NCBI RefSeq assembly: GCF_014200375.1 | Contig: NZ_JACHBP010000001.1 | Span: forward strand, 992,001 to 1,056,000 | Direction of reading: 5' to 3' | Length of the DNA stretch: 64,000 nucleotides | Source of the DNA: Terrimesophilobacter mesophilus | Lineage (GTDB): Bacteria > Actinomycetota > Actinomycetes > Actinomycetales > Microbacteriaceae | Shown: piece after piece, positions 54,290 through 62,866 of the stretch | Layout: each line of letters opens with the position of its first letter | How positions within the stretch are numbered: the first letter of the stretch is position 1 | Notes under the pieces: model-generated | The model's input: the letters and a program-made list of their open reading frames with translations, nothing else | Database searches by the model: none | Told to the model about the DNA's origin: nothing | Made by a program: the position numbers and the translations under genes

Positions 54290-55390
54290 GTGAACCGCCC
54301 CCGACTCGCCGTCGCCCGAGCCGTCATCGGTGCCGTGGCGGCCGGTGTCGCCGTCACGACGATCCTGTCGGGCTGCGCGGTCAACGAGCTCGCCGTCACG
54401 AGCAATTCGAAGCTCAGCGGCACGATCTTCGGAGACGGCGCATCATCGCAACGCGCTGCGCAGGATGCCTGGATCGCCGCGTTCCAGATCGCGCACCCTC
54501 GTGCGACGGTCGAGTACGACCCGGTGGGTTCCGGTTCGGGTCGTGACGCGTTCCAGGCCGGAGCCATCGACTTCACCGGATCCGACCGGCCGTTCACCAT
54601 CGAGGAGCTGGCATCCGGCACATTCGCCTCGTGCCGCAGCGGCAGCCCCATCATCGAGCTGCCGGCATACGTCTCCCCGATAGCGATCGTGTTCCACCTC
54701 GACGGCATAGACCGCCTGAACCTCGATGCGACCACGATCGCGCGCATCTTCAACGGGCAGGTCCAGCGCTGGGACGATCCCGAGATCGCGGACCAGAACC
54801 CCGGTGTGACGCTCCCGTCGATCCTCATCTCCGCGGTGCACCGCTCCGACGACTCGGGGGTCACCGAGAACTTCACCCAATACCTGCATGAGGCGGCGCC
54901 GAATGAATGGTCGTGGGAGCCGGCCGGAACGTGGCCGATCCCAGGAGGCGAGGCCGCGCAGGGCACCGCCGGAGTCGCGACGGCCGTCGCCAACGGCCAC
55001 GGAACCATCGGATACGTCGACGGCTCCCAGGCCAGGGGACGCCCCTCCGTCGCCGTGAAGGTCGAGGACGGCTACGTGCCGTACTCCTCAGCAGCAGCCG
55101 CAGCCGTTGTCGACGCCTCTCCACTCGAAACCGGCCGCACGGCCGGCGACCTCGTGATCGCCATCGACCGCAAAGGCGCCGGTTCCGGCACGTACCCGGT
55201 TGTACTCGTGAGCTACCTGATCGGCTGCGAACACTATGCCGACCCGGTGCAGGGAAAGCTCGTGCGCGAATACTTCGACTGGATCGTGAGCGATACGGCG
55301 CAGAAGACGGCGGAGGAATCGGCCGGCTCTGCGCCGCTCCCCCCTGCATTCGCCGCACAGGCCAGGGCAGTGGTCGCCGGCATCCGCTGA
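54290..55390 (+). CDS. pstS: Phosphate ABC transporter substrate-binding lipoprotein PstS (copy 1)
   Basis: 366 aa from a GTG at 54290. The signal peptide ends in ILSGC (Cys29). The mature protein has the PstS phosphate-binding residues in GDGASSQ, GSGSGRDAF, FTGSDRPF and the DSGVTENF loop. TACGCT at 54278-54283 suggests a leaderless mRNA, and no PHO-box is seen upstream. It is 65% or so like the next gene by eye and is evidently a paralogue; without PHO control it may serve as a basal receptor. Confidence 0.93.
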   Translation: MNRPRLAVARAVIGAVAAGVAVTTILSGCAVNELAVTSNSKLSGTIFGDGASSQRAAQDAWIAAFQIAHPRATVEYDPVGSGSGRDAFQAGAIDFTGSDRPFTIEELASGTFASCRSGSPIIELPAYVSPIAIVFHLDGIDRLNLDATTIARIFNGQVQRWDDPEIADQNPGVTLPSILISAVHRSDDSGVTENFTQYLHEAAPNEWSWEPAGTWPIPGGEAAQGTAGVATAVANGHGTIGYVDGSQARGRPSVAVKVEDGYVPYSSAAAAAVVDASPLETGRTAGDLVIAIDRKGAGSGTYPVVLVSYLIGCEHYADPVQGKLVREYFDWIVSDTAQKTAEESAGSAPLPPAFAAQARAVVAGIR

Positions 55391-55404
55391 CCGGATCGCC
55401 CGAC

Positions 55405-55470
55405 CTTCACCGGTCGTTAACCCTGCGTTCACCGGGCGGCGGCCGTTCGGTCAACCCTGATTCCTAGGGT
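55405..55470 (+). promoter_or_regulatory. PHO-box array and promoter of the second pstS
   Basis: 11-bp direct repeats start at 55405 (CTTCACCGGTC), 55416 (GTTAACCCTGC), 55427 (GTTCACCGGGC) and, in the same register after one poor unit, 55449 (GGTCAACCCTG). The conserved core is GTTCACC, the PHO-box unit of actinobacteria. TAGGGT at 55465-55470 is a possible -10. Phosphate-responsive activation by RegX3/PhoP is predicted. Confidence 0.8.
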
Positions 55471-55524
55471 CGTCCTGTGGGGTCAGCACCGGCCCCGCGA
55501 CAGAGCCCTGAAAGGGAACACACA

Positions 55525-56655
55525 GTGAACTCCATGCCTTTGAAGTCCATGCGACTGAGCTCCACAGGTCGGCGCCCCTGGCGCCTCAGCGGTATCGCCG
55601 CCATCGCGGTAGCGGGCAGTCTCCTGCTGGCCTCGTGTGCGGCCAATGAGCCCGCCCCCGGGGGCGAGAGCCCCAGCGGCCTGAGCGGAACCCTCGTCGG
55701 CGGCGGCGCCTCGTCGCAGGATGCCGCCCAGCAGGCCTGGGTCGCAGCATTCCAGACGGCGAACACGGGCGCGACTGTCGAGTACGAGCCCACCGGTTCC
55801 GGCGCCGGACGCGACAACTTCATCGCCGGCGCCAACAACTTCACCGGCTCCGACCGCGCGTTCAAGGACGATGAGCTGGCGAAGGACAACTTCACAGCAT
55901 GCGTCGCCGGCACTCCGATCGTGGAGATCCCGAACTACATCTCACCGATCGCGATCATCTTCAAGCTCGACGGCATCACCTCGCTGAACCTCGATGCGGC
56001 CACCATCGCCGGCATCTTCAAGGGTGACATCACGAAGTGGAACGACCAGAAGATCGCCTCCCAGAACGCCGGGGTCACGCTCCCCGACCTCGCGATCACG
56101 GCCGTGCACCGCTCCGACGAGTCGGGCACGACCGAGAACTTCACCGACTACCTGCACGCGAACACCCCGGTGTGGGATGCCGACGCGAGCGGCAACTGGC
56201 CCTACGAGGGTGGAGAGGCCGCCAACGGCACCTCCGGTGTCGTGGATGCGGTCAGCAATGGCACGGGAACCATCGGCTACGCCGACGCATCTCGCGCCGG
56301 TGGACTCGGCACCGTCGCGGTCAAGGTCGGCGGCGACTACGTCGAGTACTCCGCAGCCGCTGCCGCGGCGATCGTCGACGAGTCCCCCGCAGCTCCGGGT
56401 CGCAACGCGGTCGACCTCGCGATCGAGCTCGACCGTACCTCGGATGCGGCGGGCGTCTACCCGATCGTGCTGGTCAGCTACCTGATCGCCTGCTCCGACT
56501 ACCAGGATGACGCGATCGTCCCGCTTGTGAAGGCCTACCTCGGCTACATCATCAGCGACGAGGGCCAGGCGGTCGGCGTCAAGGCTGCAGGCATCGCGCC
56601 CATCTCCGCCACGCTGTTCGACAAGGCCAAGGCCGCGGTCGACAGCATCCGGTAA
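55525..56655 (+). CDS. pstS: Phosphate ABC transporter substrate-binding lipoprotein PstS (copy 2)
   Basis: 376 aa from a GTG at 55525 with AAAGGGA upstream. The signal peptide ends in LLASC (Cys38). Phosphate-binding segments are GGGASSQ, GSGAGRDNF, FTGSDRAF and DESGTTENF. It is a close paralogue of copy 1, directly downstream of it but with its own PHO-box promoter, and is followed by a strong stem-loop before pstC. Expected to be the phosphate-starvation-induced receptor delivering phosphate to PstCA. Confidence 0.94.
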   Translation: MNSMPLKSMRLSSTGRRPWRLSGIAAIAVAGSLLLASCAANEPAPGGESPSGLSGTLVGGGASSQDAAQQAWVAAFQTANTGATVEYEPTGSGAGRDNFIAGANNFTGSDRAFKDDELAKDNFTACVAGTPIVEIPNYISPIAIIFKLDGITSLNLDAATIAGIFKGDITKWNDQKIASQNAGVTLPDLAITAVHRSDESGTTENFTDYLHANTPVWDADASGNWPYEGGEAANGTSGVVDAVSNGTGTIGYADASRAGGLGTVAVKVGGDYVEYSAAAAAAIVDESPAAPGRNAVDLAIELDRTSDAAGVYPIVLVSYLIACSDYQDDAIVPLVKAYLGYIISDEGQAVGVKAAGIAPISATLFDKAKAAVDSIR

Positions 56656-56667
56656 GAACCCTTCCCG

Positions 56668-56717
56668 GTCTGCCCGGTGCCCCCTCACATTGTGCGAGGA
56701 CTTGGCACCGGGCAGAC
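56668..56717 (+). repeat. 14-bp perfect inverted repeat between pstS and pstC
   Basis: GTCTGCCCGGTGCC (56668-56681) pairs perfectly with GGCACCGGGCAGAC (56704-56717). The 22-nt loop can fold further (CCTC with GAGG), giving a long compound hairpin 12 bp after the pstS stop. It lacks a T-tract. A stabilising or partly terminating structure that yields more PstS than PstCAB is the likeliest role. Confidence 0.75.
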
Positions 56718-56789
56718 TGAGGTTGTGACCGAGTTCACATCCTCGCCCGACCACACCAGCGCTACGACCGATCAGGGAAACTCGAGCAG

Positions 56790-57743
56790 ATGACGATGCC
56801 GGACACCGCGGCCCCCGCGCGGGCGAAGCCCAGGCTGCGCCCCGGCGACCGGGTGTTCTCCGGATCGGCACTCGCCGCGGGAACCCTCATCCTGGCGATC
56901 CTGGCCGGAGTCGCCGCGTTCCTCATCATCGAGAGCGTTCCCGTCGTCACGACGGATCCGAAAGACATCAACATCCTCGACGGGCAGCCGTTCTGGTCGT
57001 ACGTCGCTCCGCTCGTCTTCGGCACCCTCTGGTCGTCCGCCATCGCGCTGCTCATGGCGGTGCCGGTGTCGATCGGCATCGCCCTGTTCATCTCCCACTA
57101 CGCGCCGCGCAGGCTTGCCCAGGGACTCGGGTACATCATCGACCTGCTTGCGGCCGTGCCCTCCGTCGTGTTCGGTCTGTGGGGCGGCAACGTCCTCGCA
57201 CCGGCCATCCAGCCCCTCTACTCCTGGCTCACCGAGCACCTCGGCTGGATTCCGCTGTTCGCGGGCCCGGCCTCGGGAACCGGCCGCACCATCCTCACCG
57301 CCTCGATCGTGCTCGCCGTCATGGTCCTGCCGATCATCACCGCGCTCTGCCGCGAGGTGTTCCTGCAGACTCCCGTCCTCCACGAGGAGGCGGCGCTCGC
57401 GCTCGGTGCCACGCGCTGGGAGATGATTCGCACGGCCGTGCTCCCCTTCGGCCGCCCCGGGATCATCTCGGCATCCATGCTCGGCCTCGGCCGCGCCCTC
57501 GGTGAGACGATGGCCGTCGCGATGGTGCTCTCCTCGTCCGGAGGCATCACGCTCGCGCTGCTGACCTCGTCCAACCCCGGCACGATCGCGGCGAACATCG
57601 CGCTGCGTTTCGCCGAGGCGTTCGGGACCAACATCAACCTGCTCATCGCGACGGGCCTCATCCTGTTCGCGATCACGCTCGTCGTCAACATGATCGCCAG
57701 GTGGATCATCGGACGACGCCGGGAATTCTCGGGGGCGAACTAG
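56790..57743 (+). CDS. pstC: Phosphate ABC transporter permease PstC
   Basis: 317 aa, six transmembrane helices. Typical segments are SVPVVTTDPKDI in the periplasmic loop after helix 1, LLAAVPSVVFGLWG, and the cytoplasmic EAA loop EEAALALGATRWEMIRTAVLP that docks PstB. GRALGETMAVAMVL is also conserved. It pairs with PstA, whose GTG start overlaps its stop by one base. Confidence 0.95.
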   Translation: MTMPDTAAPARAKPRLRPGDRVFSGSALAAGTLILAILAGVAAFLIIESVPVVTTDPKDINILDGQPFWSYVAPLVFGTLWSSAIALLMAVPVSIGIALFISHYAPRRLAQGLGYIIDLLAAVPSVVFGLWGGNVLAPAIQPLYSWLTEHLGWIPLFAGPASGTGRTILTASIVLAVMVLPIITALCREVFLQTPVLHEEAALALGATRWEMIRTAVLPFGRPGIISASMLGLGRALGETMAVAMVLSSSGGITLALLTSSNPGTIAANIALRFAEAFGTNINLLIATGLILFAITLVVNMIARWIIGRRREFSGAN

Positions 57744-58825
57744 TGGCGGCATCGACGAGTGCCGCATCCGGCACCAACATCTACGCGGCGGGGCTCCTCG
57801 GAAAGCGCACGCCCTGGTTCGTTCTGGCCGGATGCCTCGCGGCGTCCTTCGTCCTGTTCTGGCTGTTGCAGGCCGGGACGCCCGGTGCGACCCTCAATGT
57901 CGCCGGCGCGATCATCGTCGGTGCGATCTTCTATCCCCTCGCGATCTACACGATCTCGCTCCTCGTGGAGGGCGCGCGCAAGGCGAAGGACCGCCTCGTC
58001 ACGGCGCTCGTCTACGGAGCCTTCCTCCTCGCCCTTGCCCCGCTCATCACCCTGCTCTCCACTGTTGTGGCCAACGGGCTCGCACGGTTCGACCTCGAGT
58101 TCTTCACGTACTCGATGCGCAGCATCGTCGGGGCGGGCGGCGGTTTCGTGCACGCCATGGTCGGCACACTGCTCATGACCCTCACGGCGACCGTGATCTC
58201 GGTTCCGATCGGACTCATGACCTCGGTCTACCTCGTGGAGTACGGTCGCGGGCCGCTCGCCAGGGCGATCACCTTCTTCGTCGACGTCATGACCGGCATC
58301 CCGTCGATCGTCGCCGGCCTCTTCGCCTACTCGATCTTCGCCCTCCTCTTCGGGCCGGGGACCAAGCTCGGCATCGCCGGCGCCATCTCCCTCACCGTGC
58401 TCATGATCCCGGTCGTGGTGCGCTCGAGCGAGGACATGCTGAAGCTCGTCCCCAATGAACTGCGCGAGGCCTCCTACGCGCTCGGCGTGCCGAAGTGGCT
58501 GACCATCCTGAAGGTCGTGCTGCCGACATCCATCGCGGGGATCATGACCGGCGTGATCCTCGCGATCGCCAGGATCATCGGCGAGACCGCGCCGCTGCTC
58601 GTCGCTGCGGGCTTCACGAACAACCTCAACTACGACATGCTCAATGGCAGGATGCAGTCGCTGCCGGTCGCGGTCTACTACCAGTACGTCAGCCCCGGCG
58701 TCGATGTGCAGGCCTACCTCGACCGTGCGTGGGCCGGAGCCCTCACCCTCATCCTCATCGTCATGCTCCTCAATATCATCGCCAGGCTCATCGCCCGCTA
58801 CTTCGCCCCGAAGTCGGGTCGATAG
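57743..58825 (+). CDS. pstA: Phosphate ABC transporter permease PstA
   Basis: 360 aa from a GTG at 57743 (TAGTG overlap with pstC). It has about six to eight helices; an extra helix pair at the N-terminus (about 25-90) precedes the conserved core. VVDVMTGIPSIVAGLFAY-type and EASYALGVPKWLTILKVVLP (EAA loop) segments are present, as is IARIIGETAPLLVAAG. With PstC it forms the membrane channel. Confidence 0.94.
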   Translation: MAASTSAASGTNIYAAGLLGKRTPWFVLAGCLAASFVLFWLLQAGTPGATLNVAGAIIVGAIFYPLAIYTISLLVEGARKAKDRLVTALVYGAFLLALAPLITLLSTVVANGLARFDLEFFTYSMRSIVGAGGGFVHAMVGTLLMTLTATVISVPIGLMTSVYLVEYGRGPLARAITFFVDVMTGIPSIVAGLFAYSIFALLFGPGTKLGIAGAISLTVLMIPVVVRSSEDMLKLVPNELREASYALGVPKWLTILKVVLPTSIAGIMTGVILAIARIIGETAPLLVAAGFTNNLNYDMLNGRMQSLPVAVYYQYVSPGVDVQAYLDRAWAGALTLILIVMLLNIIARLIARYFAPKSGR

Positions 58826-58832
58826 AAAGAAC

Positions 58833-58865
58833 CATGTCCAGAAGGAACCATGTCCAAGAGAATTG
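58833..58865 (+). other. Possible 10-codon leader ORF overlapping the pstB start
   Basis: A short direct duplication, GAACCATGTCCA at 58828-58839 and again at 58845-58856, places a decoy ATG at 58833 seventeen bases before pstB. It is out of frame with pstB and would encode [10 protein letters not shown] before TGA at 58863-58865, overlapping the pstB start. It may be a chance duplication or a small translational control element. Confidence 0.35.
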
Positions 58866-59629
58866 AAGTTCGCGACCTCGACGTCTACTACGGCAAGTTC
58901 AAGGCCGTGGAGGGCATCACCCTCAACATCGAGCCGCGCAGCGTGACCGCGTTCATCGGGCCGTCCGGATGCGGCAAGTCGACGTTCATCCGCACGCTCA
59001 ACCGGATGCACGAGGTCATCCCGGGCGCCTGGGTCGACGGTGAGGTGCTCATCGACGGGAGCAACCTGTACGAGGCCGGAGTGGACCCCGTCCTCGTACG
59101 CCGCCAGGTGGGCATGGTGTTCCAGCGGCCGAACCCCTTCCCGACCATGTCGATCAGGGAGAACGTGCTCGCCGGCGTGAAGCTCAACAACAAGAGGCTC
59201 AGCAAGTCGGATGCCGACGACCTCGTCGAGCGCTCGCTCAAGGGCGCGAACCTGTGGAACGAAGTGAAGGACCGCCTCGAGAAGCCCGGGTCGGGAATCT
59301 CCGGCGGGCAGCAGCAGCGACTGTGCATCGCGCGGGCGATCGCCGTGCAGCCCGACGTCCTGCTCATGGACGAGCCGTGCTCCGCACTCGATCCCATCTC
59401 GACCCTCGCGATCGAGGATCTCATCGAGGAGCTCAAGACCGAGTACACGATCGTCATCGTGACCCACAACATGCAGCAGGCGAGCCGCGTCTCCGACCGC
59501 ACCGCGTTCTTCAACATCGCCGGCACCGGCCAGCCGGGCAAGCTCATCGAGTACGACGACACGAGCACGATCTTCTCCAACCCCTCGGAGCAGTCCACGG
59601 AGGACTACGTCTCGGGCAAGTTCGGGTAG
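58850..59629 (+). CDS. pstB: Phosphate ABC transporter ATPase PstB
   Basis: 259 aa. Walker [10 protein letters not shown] (37-45), Q-loop [11 protein letters not shown], signature [13 protein letters not shown] and Walker [14 protein letters not shown] identify the phosphate importer ATPase. [17 protein letters not shown] is the PstB-specific H-loop region. It ends the pst operon; no phoU follows, since phoU is 13 kb upstream. Confidence 0.96.
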   Translation: MSKRIEVRDLDVYYGKFKAVEGITLNIEPRSVTAFIGPSGCGKSTFIRTLNRMHEVIPGAWVDGEVLIDGSNLYEAGVDPVLVRRQVGMVFQRPNPFPTMSIRENVLAGVKLNNKRLSKSDADDLVERSLKGANLWNEVKDRLEKPGSGISGGQQQRLCIARAIAVQPDVLLMDEPCSALDPISTLAIEDLIEELKTEYTIVIVTHNMQQASRVSDRTAFFNIAGTGQPGKLIEYDDTSTIFSNPSEQSTEDYVSGKFG

Positions 59630-59668
59630 CGCTTCGGGCTATCCATCGGCGGTGTGATTCGCAACCGG

Positions 59669-60214
59669 TCAGTGATGGTGGTCGGGGATGTTGAGTTCGC
59701 CGTGATGTGCATGCGGATTGTCCACGCCGGCGCCGGTCGCCGCGAGCGCGGGAGTGGTCAGAGCCGATACCGCGAGCGCTCCAGCCAGGAGTCCGCCGAG
59801 ATAGCGGCCGGGGCGCTGGAACTTGCGAGGAGTACTGGATGCGGCCTCCTCTTCTGCGTTGGCACGGCGCCGTCGGTCACCGGCAAGAACTCCGGCAAGG
59901 AGAAGAGTGAACAGGGTCGCAACCGACATGGGGAAAGCAGGGAATGTCGCGGCAACATCCGGAGTGTCGAACGCCACGGAAGCAAGGAGCACGAGAACCC
60001 AGCCGATGGAGGGTACGAACGCCATCACGCCTGCCGCTTTCGGCAGTGGGAAGCGGTTGAGCGCGAGAACACCGACGCCCCAGCCGAACTCGGCGACACC
60101 GAGTCCAGCCAGGGCGACGGCGGCGGGAATCGCGGTACCCGGTGCCACCCCCAGATGAATCACGCCGGCCCCCATGGCGGCAAAAGCCAACCAACTCCGC
60201 GTGATCTGTGACAT
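59669..60214 (-). CDS. Membrane protein with histidine-rich tail
   Basis: 181 aa. Four hydrophobic segments (about 8-30, 33-50, 60-82, 90-110) are followed by a basic loop (GDRRRRANAEEE), a fifth helix (about 138-158) and a His-rich outward tail (NPHAHHGELNIPDHHH), which looks metal-binding. The first part resembles uncharacterised actinobacterial membrane proteins. It lies 6 bp downstream of the DUF4383 gene and therefore under the SigK-type promoter. A role in metal handling or envelope stress is inferred. Confidence 0.75.
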   Translation of the reverse strand: MSQITRSWLAFAAMGAGVIHLGVAPGTAIPAAVALAGLGVAEFGWGVGVLALNRFPLPKAAGVMAFVPSIGWVLVLLASVAFDTPDVAATFPAFPMSVATLFTLLLAGVLAGDRRRRANAEEEAASSTPRKFQRPGRYLGGLLAGALAVSALTTPALAATGAGVDNPHAHHGELNIPDHHH

Positions 60215-60220
60215 GGGTCG

Positions 60221-60628
60221 TTACGCGATCGCCGTGTGCGTGCGCTTGTCGGTTCCGAGTGCGGCGCCCAGGAGGACAATCGCGCTCGCAAAGTGCAGCA
60301 CGTGGTCCGCAGAGTTCAGCGCCAGCACGTTGAGCGGCGTCCCCACCAGGAAGAGTCCAGCGATACCGAGCAACAGGTAGGCGGCGCCCACCGTGCCGTT
60401 GACGCCCTTCGCTGCGCGGGTGCTCACGAGTCCACCGATGAGCAGTGCTGCACCGATGAGCAGATGGGCGACGTTGTGAAACGCATTCACCTCGAAGATA
60501 CCGAGAAGCAGTCCGCCACTCGTTGAGAAGAAGCCGAATCCTCCCGTCACGGTGAATCCGAGCAGTCCGACCAAAATGTAGACAGCCCCGAATACAACCC
60601 CCACAAGGCGGTTTGGTGAGGTTCTCAC
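60221..60628 (-). CDS. DUF4383 membrane protein
   Basis: 135 aa from a GTG at 60628 with a strong AGGAGGAA ribosome-binding site. It has four transmembrane helices with the DUF4383 hallmarks GVVFGAVYILVGLLGF, NAFHNVAHLLIGAALL and NSADHVLHFASAIVLL; the paired histidines within helices are conserved in the family. Function is unknown. It is preceded by the CAATCC-N16-CGAAT element shared with sigK. Confidence 0.85.
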   Translation of the reverse strand: MRTSPNRLVGVVFGAVYILVGLLGFTVTGGFGFFSTSGGLLLGIFEVNAFHNVAHLLIGAALLIGGLVSTRAAKGVNGTVGAAYLLLGIAGLFLVGTPLNVLALNSADHVLHFASAIVLLGAALGTDKRTHTAIA

Positions 60629-60673
60629 GATGTTCCTCCTAATCTGTGTACCGCGGATGTCGCGGACACAGGT

Positions 60674-60701
60674 CATTCGGCGCCGTCGTGAAAACGGATT
60701 G
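60674..60701 (-). promoter_or_regulatory. SigK-type promoter upstream of DUF4383
   Basis: On the minus strand CAATCC (60701-60696), 16 bp, CGAATG (60679-60674). The surrounding 31 bases match the element upstream of sigK at 27 positions. The layout agrees with the reported mycobacterial SigK consensus (CCATCC, 16-17 bp, CGAATA). Start point predicted near 60667, giving a leader of about 40 nt. Confidence 0.75.
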
Positions 60702-60707
60702 CCCTGC

Positions 60708-61364
60708 TCAGGAACTGGCGATCGCCACGATCGGATCCGTCGTCGGCTTCGTCGAACCTCCCGAGGGTTCGATGGTGACACCCACGGTGTCTCCAGCGCT
60801 CATCGAACCGTCGAGTACTCGCCAGGTCGTCGCCGACGTACTCGATTCGAACGTGCCGGCGGACACCGGGCCGTTTCCCCCGATGTACCACAATTGGTAG
60901 GTCTTACCTGCGGAGAGTGCAGGGAGATCCGCCACGAGAATCGCTGACTTCCTCTGGTCGAGAGACCAGATGAGCGTCGCCTCTCCGCCGCCGGCTACCG
61001 TTGCGGATGCCCGCTGGAGGTCGCTCGCCGAGGTCAACGCCGCAAGACTCTGCGCTTGGACATCCACCGTGCGATTACCCGTGAGTCCTACGCCGAGGAG
61101 TGTTCCACCGGCGAAAAGTATCACTGCCGCCGCGGCGGCCACGAAAATGTTGATGGGGCGGGAAAACCAGCGTGATTGCGCTCTCGTCGCAGCCGGGCCG
61201 GTCCGTGCCGGCACGGTCTCACTCTCGTCGAGCACGGGAAGCTGCGGAGTGACGGCGATTTTCGCCATGATGCTCGCCTTGAGCTCTGGCGATGGTGCGA
61301 CGGGGGGCACGGCAAGGCCAAGCGCCGCCTCCACCTCCGCTTGTTCACGCGGTGTGAGGCTCAT
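60708..61364 (-). CDS. rskA: Anti-sigma factor RskA-like
   Basis: 218 aa. A cytoplasmic N-terminal part (1-65) that would clamp the sigma factor, one transmembrane helix (about 70-95, [20 protein letters not shown]), and an extracytoplasmic RskA_C beta domain (100-218, with [18 protein letters not shown] and [20 protein letters not shown]). RskA holds SigK inactive until cleaved by membrane proteases. Its ATG overlaps the sigK stop (ATGA). Confidence 0.9.
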   Translation of the reverse strand: MSLTPREQAEVEAALGLAVPPVAPSPELKASIMAKIAVTPQLPVLDESETVPARTGPAATRAQSRWFSRPINIFVAAAAAVILFAGGTLLGVGLTGNRTVDVQAQSLAALTSASDLQRASATVAGGGEATLIWSLDQRKSAILVADLPALSAGKTYQLWYIGGNGPVSAGTFESSTSATTWRVLDGSMSAGDTVGVTIEPSGGSTKPTTDPIVAIASS

Positions 61365-62026
61365 GATGCCACCCCCAATTCATCCCTCAGTTTGATCATT
61401 CCGTCCCGCAATCGGGTTTTCACGGTTCCCAATGGCACGCTGAGCAGTTCTGCCACTTCGGTGTGGGTGTACCCGCCGTAATAGGCGAGCGAGACGGCCT
61501 GACGCTGCAGTTCAGTCAAACTCGCCATTGCCGACTTCACCCTTTCGCTCTCAATTCGCACTTCCACCGACTCGGCCACATGGTCGAATTCGGTTCCGTA
61601 GTCCCGGATGCCGATCCTGACATCCCGGTCGCGTCCTGCCTGGGCCGACCGAACCCGGTCGATCGCCCGGCGATGGGCCATGGTGAGCATCCAGGACAGG
61701 CCTGAACCTTTCGCCCGATCGAACCTGGCTGCCGTCTGCCAGATCTCCAGAAAGACTTCTTGGGCCACCTCCTCCGATTGCGCATGATCGATCAGAGTTC
61801 GCTTGACCAACCCGAGCAGTCGTGGTGCGACGATGTCATACAGTTCGCTGAATGCGGCCTGATCGCCCGTCGCTACTCTGCCCAGCAGCTCGTCGATCGA
61901 CGGGCCAGCGTCGTTGACGTTGCCGCTGGACTTGTCGGGGAGGCGTGACACGAACCTAAGCTTCTCAAACATTTGGGCGGGTTGGTCGACAACGTCGACA
62001 TCCAGCTCCCTCATCGCGGTGAGCAT
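61361..62026 (-). CDS. sigK: ECF sigma factor SigK
   Basis: 221 aa. Region 2 ([38 protein letters not shown]) and the -10-recognition helix [19 protein letters not shown] are SigK-like; region 4 carries [41 protein letters not shown]. The ATG at 62026 sits 7 nt after the -10 of its own SigK-type promoter, so the mRNA is probably leaderless, and the sigma factor transcribes itself. Partnered with the overlapping rskA. Confidence 0.93.
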   Translation of the reverse strand: MLTAMRELDVDVVDQPAQMFEKLRFVSRLPDKSSGNVNDAGPSIDELLGRVATGDQAAFSELYDIVAPRLLGLVKRTLIDHAQSEEVAQEVFLEIWQTAARFDRAKGSGLSWMLTMAHRRAIDRVRSAQAGRDRDVRIGIRDYGTEFDHVAESVEVRIESERVKSAMASLTELQRQAVSLAYYGGYTHTEVAELLSVPLGTVKTRLRDGMIKLRDELGVAS

Positions 62027-62032
62027 GTAGAT

Positions 62033-62060
62033 GATTCGGTGCCGTCGCGTAAACGGATTG
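62033..62060 (-). promoter_or_regulatory. SigK-type autoregulatory promoter upstream of sigK
   Basis: On the minus strand CAATCC (62060-62055), 16 bp, CGAATC (62038-62033), with expected start point at the sigK ATG (62026). Of 31 aligned bases, 27 are identical to the DUF4383 upstream element. The adjoining 62061-62210 shows only a GCCTC/GAGGC hairpin (62084-62100). Confidence 0.75.
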
Positions 62061-62210
62061 CCGTGTTGGCCGGGCCGCAGAACGCCTCTCGGCGCGAGGC
62101 CGCTCGAAGCGGCGAATATTGGAGCCCGGGGTTACTGCGGCCCGGCGCTACCCTCTCGGGCGACTCGATTCTAACCGGTCCGACGTGGGAGTGGACTGGA
62201 TGCGCAATGC

Positions 62211-62849
62211 TCAGTCGAGGCTGCCCGAGCGCCACAGCAAAGAACACGCCGCGAGTTCGGATGCGGTCTGCGACAGCCTCAAAGCTTGCTTGGTCAGGGT
62301 GGTGGCCCGCTCCGGATTGATCACTTCGAGGTCATCGGCAAGTGATGTCGCCCCCGATGCCGTCAGCCTGCAGAATGCTGCCGCCCGATCGAGAGCAATC
62401 GCGAAGTCGCCCTGAAACAAACCGCGCAGGATCTCGTCGGCGAGCGTCGTGATCTCGGTAGGACCGGTCGGTGTCGATGCGCCGGCGACCACGTGATCGA
62501 TAGTGGGCACCATTTCGCTTCCGCGTTGAAACAAGAAGCTGATGGACTCGGGGTCCTGCCGGATGAGTGCGCGAATGAGGTAAATACGCCACAGTGCACC
62601 GGGCAGACTGCGCGGACTCGAGCGCGCCCAGAGCTCGGCAATGGCGTCGATTCCGTGCTCGTCGGTGAACGCTACAAGCCTCTCGACAACCTCGGCATCC
62701 GGATTTCCCCGCACTCTGGCCAGGAGCGCTTCGGCCGTCTCATGAGCGACCCTGCTGATCTGAGCAGGATCGGTACCCCCCTCGAAGGCCTCGAATTTCG
62801 GGCTCGAGAACAGGGTCGGCTTGTGGAATTCCTCCGTCACCCTTTCCAC
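62211..62849 (-). CDS. Protein of unknown function, downstream of dipZ
   Basis: 212 aa from a GTG at 62849 (another GTG at 62840). It is predicted soluble and mostly helical, with a 40-residue polar N-terminus (KPTLFSSPKFEAFEGG) and amphipathic helices such as DAIAELWARSSPRSLPGALWRIYLIRALIR. No membrane segment, metal site or catalytic motif was recognised. It lies 17 bp after the dipZ stop, so it is probably in that operon, and 184 bp before sigK on the same strand. Confidence 0.7.
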   Translation of the reverse strand: MERVTEEFHKPTLFSSPKFEAFEGGTDPAQISRVAHETAEALLARVRGNPDAEVVERLVAFTDEHGIDAIAELWARSSPRSLPGALWRIYLIRALIRQDPESISFLFQRGSEMVPTIDHVVAGASTPTGPTEITTLADEILRGLFQGDFAIALDRAAAFCRLTASGATSLADDLEVINPERATTLTKQALRLSQTASELAACSLLWRSGSLD

Positions 62850-62866
62850 ACTAGGCGAGGCGGGCC

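Noticed and set aside
57740..59467. A 575-codon minus-strand frame opposite pstA and pstB
   Set aside because: It reads antisense to two certain transporter genes and gives a highly charged, repetitive sequence without domains.
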